Counted from the stretch's first letter, positions 27,375-35,399 are shown. The stretch: DNA of 64,000 bases from Dokdonella_A sp044227025 (GCF_044227025.1 NZ_JBGAFX010000002.1:558001-622000); one strand, 5' to 3'. A program made the numbers and translations. Notes: generated by a model not told the origin, from the letters alone.

Positions 27375-27432
27375 TTGCGTTCTCTCCCGCTTTCTGGATT
27401 GATGCGATCCGATGGACCGCGATTGCACCCGA

Positions 27433-27460
27433 ACGTGGGGCCCCGCGCCCCTGATTCAAG
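27433..27460 (-). promoter_or_regulatory. Sigma-32-type heat-shock promoter upstream of dnaK
   Basis: On the minus strand CTTGAAT, 13 bases, CCCCACGT, compared with the consensus CTTGAAA / N11-16 / CCCCATNT. It lies in the gap after grpE, 59-86 bases before the dnaK start. Confidence 0.7.
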
Positions 27461-27469
27461 CGTTTTGCG

Positions 27470-27985
27470 TCACTTCGACACGGATACCAGCGCCGGTCGC
27501 AACAGGCGATCGTTCAGCACATAGCCCTTCTGCATGACCGAAACGATCTGCCCCGGCGCCGATCCGGCATCGACCATCGCCATCGCCTGGTGGCGCTCCG
27601 GATCGAACGCCTCGCCGATCGCGCCGACCGCCTTGAGACCGTTCGTCTCGGCGACGCGCAGGAGCTCGCGCATCGTCAATTCGACGCCACCGCGCAACGC
27701 CGTGATGTCGCCGTCGGCGGCCAGCCCGCGCTCGAGGTTGTCGAGCACCGGCAGCAGGTCGCCGAGCAGCTTCTCGTTGGCGAAGCGGCGTGCCTGGTCG
27801 AGGTCCCGCTGCAGGCGCTTGCGCTGGTTATCGAGTTCGGCGCGTTCGCGCAACACCGTCTCGCGCATTTCTGCAAGTTTGGTCTCGGCCTCGCCGAGCT
27901 GGCGCGACAGGGTCTCGAGTTCGCCATCGACCAGCTGGTCGTCGTTGCCGGGCGTCTGCGACGCGTTCGGGTCGGTCTGCTGCAT
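27470..27985 (-). CDS. grpE: Nucleotide exchange factor GrpE
   Basis: A 171-residue dimeric factor that releases ADP from DnaK. The ATG at 27985 has a strong TTGGAGG upstream. Residues about 25-80 form the long coiled coil (LETLSRQLGEAETKLAEMRE), then LGDLLPVLDNLERGL and the beta-wing with PGQIVSVMQKGYVLNDRLLR, both conserved in the family. Second gene of the hrcA-grpE-dnaK-dnaJ operon. Confidence 0.97.
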   Translation of the reverse strand: MQQTDPNASQTPGNDDQLVDGELETLSRQLGEAETKLAEMRETVLRERAELDNQRKRLQRDLDQARRFANEKLLGDLLPVLDNLERGLAADGDITALRGGVELTMRELLRVAETNGLKAVGAIGEAFDPERHQAMAMVDAGSAPGQIVSVMQKGYVLNDRLLRPALVSVSK

Positions 27986-28102
27986 TCGTGCCTCCAAGTC
28001 AAAACCACGCCTTCCGCGCGCTCGCGGACGGCGATCGATCATCTGCTGGCCGGTCGTGCCGGCGCACCGCGAATGCGGCACGAGCCCCCGCTCTGTCCCG
28101 CA

Positions 28103-28130
28103 CTATGGGGTCGCGGGACCCCGTTTCAAG
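28103..28130 (-). promoter_or_regulatory. Sigma-32-type heat-shock promoter upstream of grpE, overlapping the hrcA stop
   Basis: On the minus strand CTTGAAA, 13 bases, CCCCATAG, almost perfect to consensus. The last three bases of the -10 element are the hrcA stop codon TAG. It lies about 120 bases before grpE and lets grpE-dnaK-dnaJ respond to heat independently of hrcA. Confidence 0.85.
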
Positions 28131-29155
28131 GCCCCGGAAATGATCTGCGCGGTCGCCTGCACGACCGGGATCACCCGCTCGTAGGCCATTCGCGTCGGTC
28201 CGATCACGCCGAGCACGCCGAGCACGCGACCACCGACGCCGTACGGCGCCGTGACGAGGCTGTAGCTGCCGAGCGCCGAGAATCCGGATTCTTCGCCGAT
28301 GAACAGGCGCACACCCTCGGCCCGCGAGCAGCGTTCGAGCAGTTGCAGCAGATCGCGCTTGCGCTGGAAGGCCTCGAACAGTTCGCGCAGGCGATCGACG
28401 TCGGCGCCGTCCTGCCGCCCCATGAGGTTGGCATGACCGGACACCAGCATGTCGTTGCCGGCACTGTCCTGGAACGCTGCCTGCGCGACTTCGACCGCAG
28501 CCGCGAGCAGGTGATTCAGGCGCGCACCCTCGTCCTGCATCTCGCGCAGCAGGCGCGTGCGGATCTCGTCGATGCGCATGCCGGCGAAGTTGGCGTTGAG
28601 ATAATTGGCAACCTGTTCGAGTTCGGCCGGCGCGTAGGTGCGCTGGGTCGCGATCACGCGGTTTTGCACCTGACCGTCGGTGAACACCAGGATCACCAGC
28701 ACGCGACCGCCGTCCAGTTGCACGAAATCGATGTGGCGGAACGGAAATTCCTCGCGCCGCGGCACGCTCACCACGCCGACGAAATGGGTCATCTCCGAAA
28801 GCAGCGAAGTCGCGCTGCCGAGCAGGTCCGGCGTGGACGCGTCGGTCGGCAACTCGCGCCGCAACTGTTCCACCTCGGGCTCGCCGAGCGGGCGCATCTC
28901 CAGCAGGCTGTCGACGAACACCCGGTAGCCCTGCGAGGTCGGGATGCGGCCGGCCGAGGTGTGCGGCGCGGCAACCAGGCCGAACTCCTCCAGATCGGAC
29001 ATGATGTTGCGGATCGTCGCCGGGCTGACATCGAGGCCCGACGCCTTCGCCAGCGTGCGCGAGCCGATCGGCTGCCCCTCGGCGATGTAGCGCGCTATGA
29101 GCGTGCGCAGCAGCTGGCGGGCGCGGGCGTCGAGGTGCTGGGAAGGAATGTTCAT
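28103..29155 (-). CDS. hrcA: Heat-inducible transcription repressor HrcA
   Basis: A 350-residue repressor that binds CIRCE elements. The N-terminal winged helix includes VSPATIRNIMSDLEEFGLVA and HTSAGRIPTSQGYRVFVD; the C-terminal GAF-like domain ends with GRVLGVLGVIGPTRMAYERVI, both diagnostic. The ATG at 29155 (MNIPSQHLDARARQ) is chosen; an ATG 12 codons upstream is possible. I do not find a convincing CIRCE (TTAGCACTC/GAGTGCTAA) upstream of hrcA or grpE, so its target here is unclear. Confidence 0.95.
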   Translation of the reverse strand: MNIPSQHLDARARQLLRTLIARYIAEGQPIGSRTLAKASGLDVSPATIRNIMSDLEEFGLVAAPHTSAGRIPTSQGYRVFVDSLLEMRPLGEPEVEQLRRELPTDASTPDLLGSATSLLSEMTHFVGVVSVPRREEFPFRHIDFVQLDGGRVLVILVFTDGQVQNRVIATQRTYAPAELEQVANYLNANFAGMRIDEIRTRLLREMQDEGARLNHLLAAAVEVAQAAFQDSAGNDMLVSGHANLMGRQDGADVDRLRELFEAFQRKRDLLQLLERCSRAEGVRLFIGEESGFSALGSYSLVTAPYGVGGRVLGVLGVIGPTRMAYERVIPVVQATAQIISGALKRGPATP

Positions 29156-29363
29156 CAAGGTCCGGCGGGCGCCGATGCGCCACTGATCCATCGCACGCTA
29201 ACAAGCGGCTTCAGGACGATCAATAGGGTCGGCGGCCGCGGTTTTCCAGCACCGCCGTCTCGAACGCTGCGACCACGGCCCGTGAACCTCCGCACCTGCC
29301 GCCTTGGCCGCCGCATGTCCGCGTGCTAGCGTTCCGCGGCTTGAAAGGAGCATCGCGCTGGTC

Positions 29364-31043
29364 ATGCTGGAAAGTCTCTACGTCAAGGATTTCGCGATCG
29401 TCGGCGAGGCCGAGATCGCCTTCGGACCCGGCATGACCGTGGTCACCGGTGAAACCGGTGCCGGCAAGTCGCTGATGGTCGACGCGCTGCTGCTGCTCGC
29501 GGGTGGGCGTGCCGACGCCGGCATGGTCCGCCACGGCAGCGAACGCGCCGAACTGGCAGCCAGTTTCGACCTCGCCGGTCGCGCCGACCTGCGCGAATGG
29601 CTGGTCGCCGAGGACCTCGACGAGGACGGCGCCTGCCAGCTGCGCCGCGTGATCCGCAGCGAAGGCAGTTCGCGCGCGTGGATCAACGGCCGCCCGGTGA
29701 CGCTGACCCAGTTGAAGACGCTCGCCGCCGGTCTCATCGAGATCCATGGCCAGCACGAGCACCAGGCCCTGCTCGACCGCGGCCAGCAGCTCGCCCTGCT
29801 GGATGCGTTCGGCGGTCACGCCGACGAAGTCGCGATGGTCGCGCGAGATGCGCGCGCATGGCGCGAGGCGAGCGCGCGCATCGCCGATCTTTCGCGCGGT
29901 GCCGATCATGCCGAACGGATCGAATGGCTCGGCCACCAGGTCGAGGAGCTTGATCGCCACGCGCTGGCGCCGGAGGATCTCGTCGCGCTGGAGGAACGCC
30001 ATCGCCGCCTCGCCAACTCGGGTGCGCTGCTGCAGGGTTGCGCCGTGCTCGCCGAGCGCCTGGACGGCGACGGCGAGCATGCGCTGCTGCGCCTCGTCGC
30101 GCGCGCACAAGCGGAGATCGCACATCTCGCGACGCTGGATGATCGCCTCGCGCCGATCGGCGAGTTGATCGACACGGCGCAGATCCAGCTCGGCGAAGCG
30201 AATGACGCGCTCGCACGGCACCAGAGCGCACTCGACCTGGATCCGGACAGTCTCGCCGACGCGGAAGCCCAGCTCGGCAAGCTGCACGAACTCGCGCGCA
30301 AGCACCGCGTTCGCATGCCCGAGTTGAAGGCGCACGCCGATGCGCTGCGCGAGGAACTCGAATCGCTGCGCGGCGCCGGCGCCAGCATCGCGTCCCTGCG
30401 CGAACAGCAGCAGCGCCACGCCACCGCATGGGCGTCCGCGGCGAAGGCGCTGAGCGCCCGGCGCGCCGCGACCGCGAAGACGCTGTCCGACGCGGTCAGC
30501 GCCTTGATGGACGAACTCGGCATGCGCGGCGGTCGGTTCGAAGCCCAGCTCGAAACCGTGGACGGCGAAGATCCGGACCCGCAAGGCGCGGAACGCTGCG
30601 AGTTCCTCGTCAGCGCGAACCCCGGCCAACCGCCCCGCGCGCTGCGAAAGGTCGCCTCCGGCGGCGAGCTTTCACGCATCAGCCTCGCGATCGAAGTCGC
30701 GGCACTCGGCAGCGACGCGATCGGCACCATGGTGTTCGACGAGGTCGATTCGGGCATCGGTGGCGCCGTCGCGGAAGTCGTCGGGCAGAAACTGCGCGCA
30801 CTCGGCGGGCGCAGCCAGGTGCTGTGCGTGACCCACCTGCCGCAGGTCGCCGCGCAGGGTCACCAGCACTTGCGCGTCGTCAAGACCAGCGACGGCGCAT
30901 CGACCGAAACGCGCATCGACGCGCTCGACGGCAAGGCGCGGCAGGAAGAAGTCGCGCGCATGCTCGGCGGCATCGAGATCACGCGCGAGACGCTCGCTCA
31001 TGCAAAACAGATGCTGGGGAAAGGGCTGAGGGCCGAGGGCTGA
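29364..31043 (+). CDS. recN: DNA repair protein RecN
   Basis: A 559-residue SMC-like ATPase for double-strand break repair. It starts MLESLYVKDFAIVGEAEIAF with Walker A in TGETGAGKSLMVDAL, has the coiled-coil centre, and ends with the signature ASGGELSRISLAIE and the Walker B VFDEVDSGIGG. The ATG at 29364 is the family start although the AAGGAG is 14 bases away. It is divergent from hrcA. I see no clear LexA box upstream. Confidence 0.97.
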   Translation: MLESLYVKDFAIVGEAEIAFGPGMTVVTGETGAGKSLMVDALLLLAGGRADAGMVRHGSERAELAASFDLAGRADLREWLVAEDLDEDGACQLRRVIRSEGSSRAWINGRPVTLTQLKTLAAGLIEIHGQHEHQALLDRGQQLALLDAFGGHADEVAMVARDARAWREASARIADLSRGADHAERIEWLGHQVEELDRHALAPEDLVALEERHRRLANSGALLQGCAVLAERLDGDGEHALLRLVARAQAEIAHLATLDDRLAPIGELIDTAQIQLGEANDALARHQSALDLDPDSLADAEAQLGKLHELARKHRVRMPELKAHADALREELESLRGAGASIASLREQQQRHATAWASAAKALSARRAATAKTLSDAVSALMDELGMRGGRFEAQLETVDGEDPDPQGAERCEFLVSANPGQPPRALRKVASGGELSRISLAIEVAALGSDAIGTMVFDEVDSGIGGAVAEVVGQKLRALGGRSQVLCVTHLPQVAAQGHQHLRVVKTSDGASTETRIDALDGKARQEEVARMLGGIEITRETLAHAKQMLGKGLRAEG

Positions 31044-31166
31044 GGGCGAGGCCTCCAGCGCTGAGGAACGAAGTTCCGCGCAGCCAACACCGGAATATCG
31101 TGCAGTCCGTGCTCTTCGACTGCGCGCCTTTGGCGTTGGGCGAACGGGTTTTGACAGCGACAGCGT

Positions 31167-31451
31167 TCAGGCCGGCGAGCAACCGAACGTCGCGAACGGC
31201 AAGAGGAAAACGAGGGTCGCCCTCGGACGCAGGCGACCGAAGACGGCGCCCGCAAGGATTCCGGCCATGCCCCAGAGCAGCACCACGCTGACGCCGACTG
31301 GCAACGACCCGAACAGGATGCGCCCCAGTGCCCCGATCCAGAAGCCGCCCATCCCGCCAATCACGGTTGCGCTCATCCGATCACGCGCCGTGACCGGCGC
31401 TTTCCACCACGCATGCGCACGTTCGATCCGCCGGCTGATCCAGCTTCGCAT
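31167..31451 (-). CDS. Small membrane protein coupled to fur
   Basis: A 94-residue protein whose ATG lies 2 bases after the fur stop, so it is probably translated from the fur mRNA. It has a basic N-terminus (SWISRRIERAHAWWK) and two or three hydrophobic segments (MSATVIGGMGGFWIGALG; VGVSVVLLWGMAGILAGAVF; ATLVFLLPFATFG). I do not recognise the family. The 123 bases between it and recN contain only short GGGCTGAGG-type iterations. Confidence 0.55.
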   Translation of the reverse strand: MRSWISRRIERAHAWWKAPVTARDRMSATVIGGMGGFWIGALGRILFGSLPVGVSVVLLWGMAGILAGAVFGRLRPRATLVFLLPFATFGCSPA

Positions 31452-31453
31452 CG

Positions 31454-31861
31454 CTATTTCGCCCTGAGCGGGCGCACGTACAGCACGAGGCTGTGGTCCT
31501 CGATCACGTAGCCGTGCTTCGCCGCGATCTCGTGCTGCAGGCGCTCGATCTCCTCGCTGGCGAACTCGATGACCTTGCCGCTCTCCACGTCCACCATGTG
31601 GTCGTGGTGCTTGCCGCGGTCGAGTTCGTAGACGGCCTGGCCGCCCTCGAAATTGTGCTTGAGGACCATCCCGGCCGCCTCGAACTGGGTCAGCACCCGG
31701 TAGACCGTGGCGAGGCCAATGTCGTCGTGGTGTTCGAGCAATTGGCGGTAGATGTCCTCGGCCGTGAAATGCCTGCCGTCGTGGGTATCGAGGATCTCCA
31801 GGATGCGCATGCGCGGATGCGTGACCTTGAGGCCGGCCTTGCGCAGTTCGGTCGATTCCAT
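31454..31861 (-). CDS. fur: Ferric uptake regulator Fur
   Basis: A 135-residue iron-sensing repressor. The DNA-binding half contains TAEDIYRQLLEHHDDIGLAT and VYRVLTQFEAAGMVLKHNFE; the metal-binding HHDHMVDVESGKVIEF follows. The start is the ATG at 31861 (MESTELRKAGLKVTHPRMR), six bases after GGAGG; the ATG two codons upstream overlaps the ribosome site. The protein has no cysteine at all, so the structural Cys4 zinc site of E. coli Fur is absent, as in other Xanthomonad and Pseudomonas-type Fur proteins. Divergent from bamE. Confidence 0.97.
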   Translation of the reverse strand: MESTELRKAGLKVTHPRMRILEILDTHDGRHFTAEDIYRQLLEHHDDIGLATVYRVLTQFEAAGMVLKHNFEGGQAVYELDRGKHHDHMVDVESGKVIEFASEEIERLQHEIAAKHGYVIEDHSLVLYVRPLRAK

Positions 31862-31957
31862 GTTCATCCTCCGGCTCCCCGTCCCTGCTGATTGGCCTTG
31901 CGGTTCAGTCCTCTAGTGTATCATCCGGGGTTCGTACCGACCCCGGAATCCCCGCGC

Positions 31958-32374
31958 ATGCGCCTTCGCTGGCTCGCCCTCCTCGCCCTCGCTCCGCTGA
32001 CCGGCTGCGGCCTGATCTACAAGGTCGACGCGCAACAGGGCAACCTGTTCGACAAGTCCACGGTGGAAACGCTCAAGCCCGGCATGAGCAAGCGCCAGGT
32101 GCTGCTGGTGATGGGCTCTCCGTCCGTGATCAGCCCCTTCAACCAGAATCGCTGGGACTACGTTTCGACGATCCGTCGCGGCCGCGGCAAGATGGCGTCG
32201 AAGGACCTGACCCTGTACTTCGAGAATGACGCGCTCGCGAAGATCGACGGCGACTACTTCCCGGAAGATCCGAACCAGCTGATCAAGGATGCGCGCAAGT
32301 ACAAGCGCGAGTATCCGGACGAAAAAGCTCCCGACGAGAAGAAGAAAAAGAGGCGCGGCGGAGACCAGGGCTGA
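31958..32374 (+). CDS. bamE: Outer membrane assembly lipoprotein BamE (SmpA/OmlA)
   Basis: A 138-residue lipoprotein subunit of the BAM complex that folds outer-membrane proteins. The signal peptide ends in the lipobox LTGC; the SmpA/OmlA domain includes LKPGMSKRQVLLVMGSPSVI and LTLYFENDALAKIDGDYFPE. The C-terminus is a very basic KKKKRRGG tail. The ATG at 31958 gives a normal lipoprotein signal. Divergent from fur, convergent with rnfH, an arrangement seen in many gammaproteobacteria. Confidence 0.95.
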   Translation: MRLRWLALLALAPLTGCGLIYKVDAQQGNLFDKSTVETLKPGMSKRQVLLVMGSPSVISPFNQNRWDYVSTIRRGRGKMASKDLTLYFENDALAKIDGDYFPEDPNQLIKDARKYKREYPDEKAPDEKKKKRRGGDQG

Positions 32375-32380
32375 ATCGGG

Positions 32381-32674
32381 TCAGCGGCTCGTTTCTTTGG
32401 CGCGCGCGGCGCGGCGACGCCGGGATTCCTTCGGGTCGGCCTTGAGCGGACGGTACACCTCCACGCGGTCGCCATCGTGCAGCATCGTTGACGCGCGCGC
32501 CGGCTTCGACCATATGCCGAGCGCCATGCCGGCGGCGTCGATGCCGGCCTCGCGCTCGATCTCCGACGCACCGATCGCATCTGCGACGGTCGCACCTTCG
32601 CCCAGCTCGACGCGACGCAGGAATTGCCGTTGCGGCTCGGCGTAGGCCACCTCGACGTGGATCCGCTCAGCCAC
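32381..32674 (-). CDS. rnfH: RnfH family ubiquitin-like protein
   Basis: A 97-residue protein of the UPF0125/RnfH family with a beta-grasp fold: VEVAYAEPQRQFLRRVELGE and DRVEVYRPLKADPKESRRRR are characteristic. The GTG at 32674 is inferred as start, overlapping the end of ratA by eight bases. The family is usually paired with ratA, and its biochemical role is unresolved. The C-terminus is strongly basic. Confidence 0.85.
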   Translation of the reverse strand: MAERIHVEVAYAEPQRQFLRRVELGEGATVADAIGASEIEREAGIDAAGMALGIWSKPARASTMLHDGDRVEVYRPLKADPKESRRRRAARAKETSR

Positions 32675-33098
32675 GGGATTTCGCCGCGGCAGCGCAGAAA
32701 TCGTCGACCATGCGATTGGCGAGCCCCTGGAAACCGAGTCGCAGCGCGGTACCGGTGAGTCGCCCGGAGAAGTCGAAGTCGAGCGCCAGAGCGATCTTGC
32801 AGCCGTCATCGCCGAGCGGCTCGAACGTCCACTCGCCTTCGAGCGCCTTGAGCGGCCCGTCGACGAGCTGCATGTGCAGGCGCTGCGGGTGGACGGGCGT
32901 GTTGCGCGTGGTGAACGCCTGGGTGATGCCGGCGAAGCGCAGTTCCAGTCGCGCGACCAGCACATCGCTTTCGCGCTCGAGCACGCGCGCGGCGGCGCAC
33001 CAGGGGAAGCGGCTCGGGTATGCTTCGACGTCGTTGACGAGATCGAACATCCGTTCGGGCGTCTGGCGAACCAGGGCGTGGCGACGTATCTGGATCAT
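32667..33098 (-). CDS. ratA: START/SRPBCC protein, RatA / coenzyme Q-binding family
   Basis: A 143-residue single-domain protein of the polyketide cyclase (SRPBCC) fold. The start IQIRRHALVRQTPERMFDLV, VEAYPSRFPWC and the end FQGLANRMVDDFCAAA are typical of the group that includes E. coli RatA (reported to affect ribosome subunit association) and mitochondrial Coq10 (binds ubiquinone). Which role applies is not shown by sequence. It overlaps rnfH and is divergent from smpB. Confidence 0.9.
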   Translation of the reverse strand: MIQIRRHALVRQTPERMFDLVNDVEAYPSRFPWCAAARVLERESDVLVARLELRFAGITQAFTTRNTPVHPQRLHMQLVDGPLKALEGEWTFEPLGDDGCKIALALDFDFSGRLTGTALRLGFQGLANRMVDDFCAAAAKSRG

Positions 33099-33175
33099 GT
33101 TTTTCGGGAAGTGCGGCCAGGACGGCCGCCCGATTCTTCGCGTTCACGGAGGAACGCAAAAATACAACAACCGGC

Positions 33176-33667
33176 ATGGCAAAGACCAAATCCAGCGACA
33201 AGAAGGCCGACTCGACGATCGCGCAGAACAAGCGCGCGCGCCACGAGTACCACATCGACCAGCACTACGAGGCCGGCATCGCGCTCGAAGGCTGGGAGGT
33301 GAAGAGCCTGCGCGCCGGTCGGATCAACCTCGGTGACGCGTACGCCATCGTCAAGGGCGGCGAGATCTTCCTGTTCGGCGCCTCGATCGTGCCGCTGATC
33401 TCGGCCTCGACCCACGTGGTCGCCGACGACCGCCGCACGCGCAAGCTGCTGCTGCACCGCGAAGAGATCGACAAGCTGATCGGCGCGATCGAACGCAAGG
33501 GCTACACCTTGATCCCGCTGGCGCTGTACTGGAAGAACAACCGCGCCAAGGTCGACCTCGGCGTCGCCCGCGGCAAGCAGGAACACGACAAGCGCGACAC
33601 CGAGAAGGAACGCGACTGGAACCGCGAGAAGCAGCGCGTGATGCGGGCGAAGAACAAGGGCGCCTAG
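33176..33667 (+). CDS. smpB: SsrA-binding protein SmpB
   Basis: A 163-residue OB-fold protein that carries tmRNA to stalled ribosomes. NKRARHEYHIDQHYEAGIAL, GWEVKSLRAGRINLGDAY and the basic C-terminal tail KERDWNREKQRVMRAKNK are diagnostic. The ATG at 33176 is used. Its partner tmRNA lies about 1 kb downstream, past a minus-strand sulfotransferase gene. Confidence 0.98.
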   Translation: MAKTKSSDKKADSTIAQNKRARHEYHIDQHYEAGIALEGWEVKSLRAGRINLGDAYAIVKGGEIFLFGASIVPLISASTHVVADDRRTRKLLLHREEIDKLIGAIERKGYTLIPLALYWKNNRAKVDLGVARGKQEHDKRDTEKERDWNREKQRVMRAKNKGA

Positions 33668-33750
33668 AGCACCTCGATGCAGGACGCCTTCAGCCGCGCT
33701 TCCGGAGTGGCGCTGCCGACGGCCAAGCGAACCTGCCACGTACGCGCGGA

Positions 33751-34587
33751 TCAATACCCGGCCGGCACGTAGCCGAACCGCTGCATCTGCTCGCGATGTA
33801 CACCAACCACCCGTTGCACCTGCTCGCGACTCAGCGCCTCGCGCCACTCGTTGACCCGACCCTTGCGAAAGAAGCGTGCGCCCTTGCCGGTCGCCTCGGC
33901 GAAGCCGTGCTTCTTCTCCATGCCTGAAAGGCTCTGGAAGCCAGCGTGCTTCACGGCGCGATCGATGCGCGTGCGGTCCTGGCCCAGGCCGACGAGCTTG
34001 GCGATCTTCGCGAAGTTCTTTGCGGGCTTTTCGAGCAGGTCCTCGTAGCGCAGCACCAGCACGCTGTCGTTGGCCATGTCGGCCCAGCCCTTCACGTGCG
34101 TCGACCACGAGCCAAGAATCTGGCTGACGAACAGCGCGTCGTTGGCGGTCGCGACGTTGTCGTCACCGAGGCGTTCGATCGCCTCGTCGAGCGTGAGGCC
34201 GAAGTGGTGCGTCATGCTGACCGCGACATCGAGCGGATTGCGCACGACGACGATCGCGCCCGCGCTGACCTGCCAGTTGTGCAGCGGATGGCCGTCGAAA
34301 CTGCCAGCCATGTTGTGCGTCTTGACGAAGCGCGTGCCCTGCGCACGCTGCGCGATCGCCGCGTGCACCTGCGGTCGCAGCCCGGCGATCTCGCCGGGGT
34401 CGAGTTGCGCGCTCGGCTTGCCGGCCAGGTCGGAGAACAGTTCCGGATTCGCCTCGTCTTCGGCGTAGCGCGCCAATTCGTCGAGCGGCACCGGCTCGCT
34501 GCGGTTGGCGACCAGGTTGGCGAGGAATGCGCGAACCCAGGTGTTGCCGGATTTCGGGTACGAGGCGAGCCAGACGATATTGCCCAT
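33751..34587 (-). CDS. Sulfotransferase domain protein
   Basis: A 278-residue cytosolic-type sulfotransferase. The 5'-phosphosulfate loop WLASYPKSGNTWVR is at the N-terminus and the 3'-phosphate site VVRNPLDVAVSM near residues 118-129; THNMAGSFDG carries the likely catalytic His. The RYEDLLEKPAKNFAKIAKLV segment is typical of the sulfotransfer_1 family. The acceptor is unknown. The start is the ATG at 34587 (MGNIVW). It is an insertion between smpB and ssrA, which are often closer, and is convergent with smpB. Confidence 0.88.
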   Translation of the reverse strand: MGNIVWLASYPKSGNTWVRAFLANLVANRSEPVPLDELARYAEDEANPELFSDLAGKPSAQLDPGEIAGLRPQVHAAIAQRAQGTRFVKTHNMAGSFDGHPLHNWQVSAGAIVVVRNPLDVAVSMTHHFGLTLDEAIERLGDDNVATANDALFVSQILGSWSTHVKGWADMANDSVLVLRYEDLLEKPAKNFAKIAKLVGLGQDRTRIDRAVKHAGFQSLSGMEKKHGFAEATGKGARFFRKGRVNEWREALSREQVQRVVGVHREQMQRFGYVPAGY

Positions 34588-34674
34588 GGCGCGGAAGTCG
34601 ATGAACGGAAACCGCACATGCTAGCAGTTCGGGTTGATTTCCCGCTTCGATACCCGCACCATGAAGGTTCTCCC

Positions 34675-35027
34675 GGGGGCGATCCGGTTTCGACGGGGGA
34701 CGCGAAGTAGCTTGGAGCATGCCGAGGGCGTCATCTTCCTCGTTAATCCGGTGGCAAAAAACCTAGACGCGAACGACAACGTCTACGCTCTGGCCGCTTA
34801 AGGCCTAGCCCCGAACCCACTTGTGCCTGTGCTCGTGGATGTAGGGTCATTATCACGGGATCGCTCGAAGCCGGCGCCTTTCGGCAAGAGCAAAAACCAA
34901 GAGGCTGGTCCTGCGGTGCGCTTTGTCCGCCGTGTTGCCGCAGGACGAGATCAAACGGCGGGCTAAGCATGTAGCGCTGGGCGCGGAGTGCCTTCGGACG
35001 CGGGTTCAATTCCCGCCGCCTCCACCA
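34675..35027 (+). ncRNA. ssrA: tmRNA (SsrA)
   Basis: About 353 nucleotides. The 5' end GGGGGCGATCCGGTTTCGAC is the universal tmRNA start and pairs with the 3' CGCCTCC before the encoded ACCA; GGGTTCAATTCCCGC is the T-arm. The tag frame at 34769-34801 reads ANDNVYALAA and stops with TAA. Downstream pseudoknot pairing regions are plausible. A terminator follows at 35036. Processed ends are inferred from the acceptor stem. Confidence 0.97.
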
Positions 35028-35035
35028 ATGAACGG

Positions 35036-35061
35036 AAAGGCCACCCTCGCGGTGGCCTTTT
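35036..35061 (+). terminator. Terminator of ssrA
   Basis: AAAGGCCACC, loop CTCGC, GGTGGCCTTT, then TTCG; a ten-base-pair stem with A/T flanks, nine bases after the tmRNA CCA. Confidence 0.85.
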
Positions 35062-35086
35062 CGTTGATGGAGGCGGTGACGGATGC

Positions 35087-35292
35087 GAACCCCAGCGGCG
35101 CGCCGCGCACGCGGGTTCACAAAATCGTCTGGAACGATTTTGGACAGCCGCAGGCTGGCCCCGCAGCGCGTAGCGCGGAGGGGTGAGGCTCAGGGTTGAG
35201 CCGAACACTGCGCAGGCAGGACTGCCTGCGCGAACATCGCCCCAGGCGATGACCCTCGCGCACCGCGCGAGTGTGAGCGCCATGGATGGCGC
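35087..35292 (+). other. Array of nine consecutive stem-loops downstream of ssrA
   Basis: Within the 338-base gene-free stretch 35062-35399. Perfect stems, all of different sequence, follow one another: 35087-35118 (GAACCC/GGGTTC), 35121-35141 (AAAATCGT/ACGATTTT), 35145-35157 (CAGCC/GGCTG), 35159-35183 (CCCC..GCGC/GCGC..GGGG), 35187-35202 (GGCTCA/TGAGCC), 35210-35231 (GCGCAGGCA/TGCCTGCGC), 35235-35251 (CATCGCC/GGCGATG), 35255-35271 (CTCGCGC/GCGCGAG) and 35277-35292 (GCGCCAT/ATGGCGC). Loops are 2-5 bases; three contain or border GGA (CTGGA, GGAC, GGAT). Either a structured RNA or a modular DNA element. A T-run at 35330-35334 might end a transcript. No protein is supported here. Confidence 0.6.
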
Positions 35293-35399
35293 GAATCATT
35301 CCCGCCGAACCTCTAGGTGGCCCTTCTGCTTTTTGGAGGTGCTGCGAATGCGAACTCACGCCCGCAGCGCACGCCGTCCTGAATGAGCAGGCCTCGACC

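Noticed and set aside
29160..29220. Possible CIRCE upstream of hrcA
   Set aside because: TTAGCGTGC matches only part of TTAGCACTC and no proper inverted half follows at nine bases.
29300..29363. LexA box or sigma-32 promoter for recN
   Set aside because: CTTGAAA at 29341 has no CCCCAT partner at the right distance, and no TTAGTA-type LexA palindrome is present.
31940..33302. Overlapping plus and minus frames in bamE-ratA region
   Set aside because: Only the frames with lipobox, RnfH, RatA and SmpB signatures are real; the others are Arg/Ser-rich shadows.
34588..34674. Promoter of ssrA
   Set aside because: TTGATT could be a -35 box but the 17-base-spaced -10 (CACCAT) is too poor to claim.
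34963..35283. Minus-strand frame with EAAGIEPASE
   Set aside because: This is the translation artefact of the tmRNA 3' end read on the other strand.
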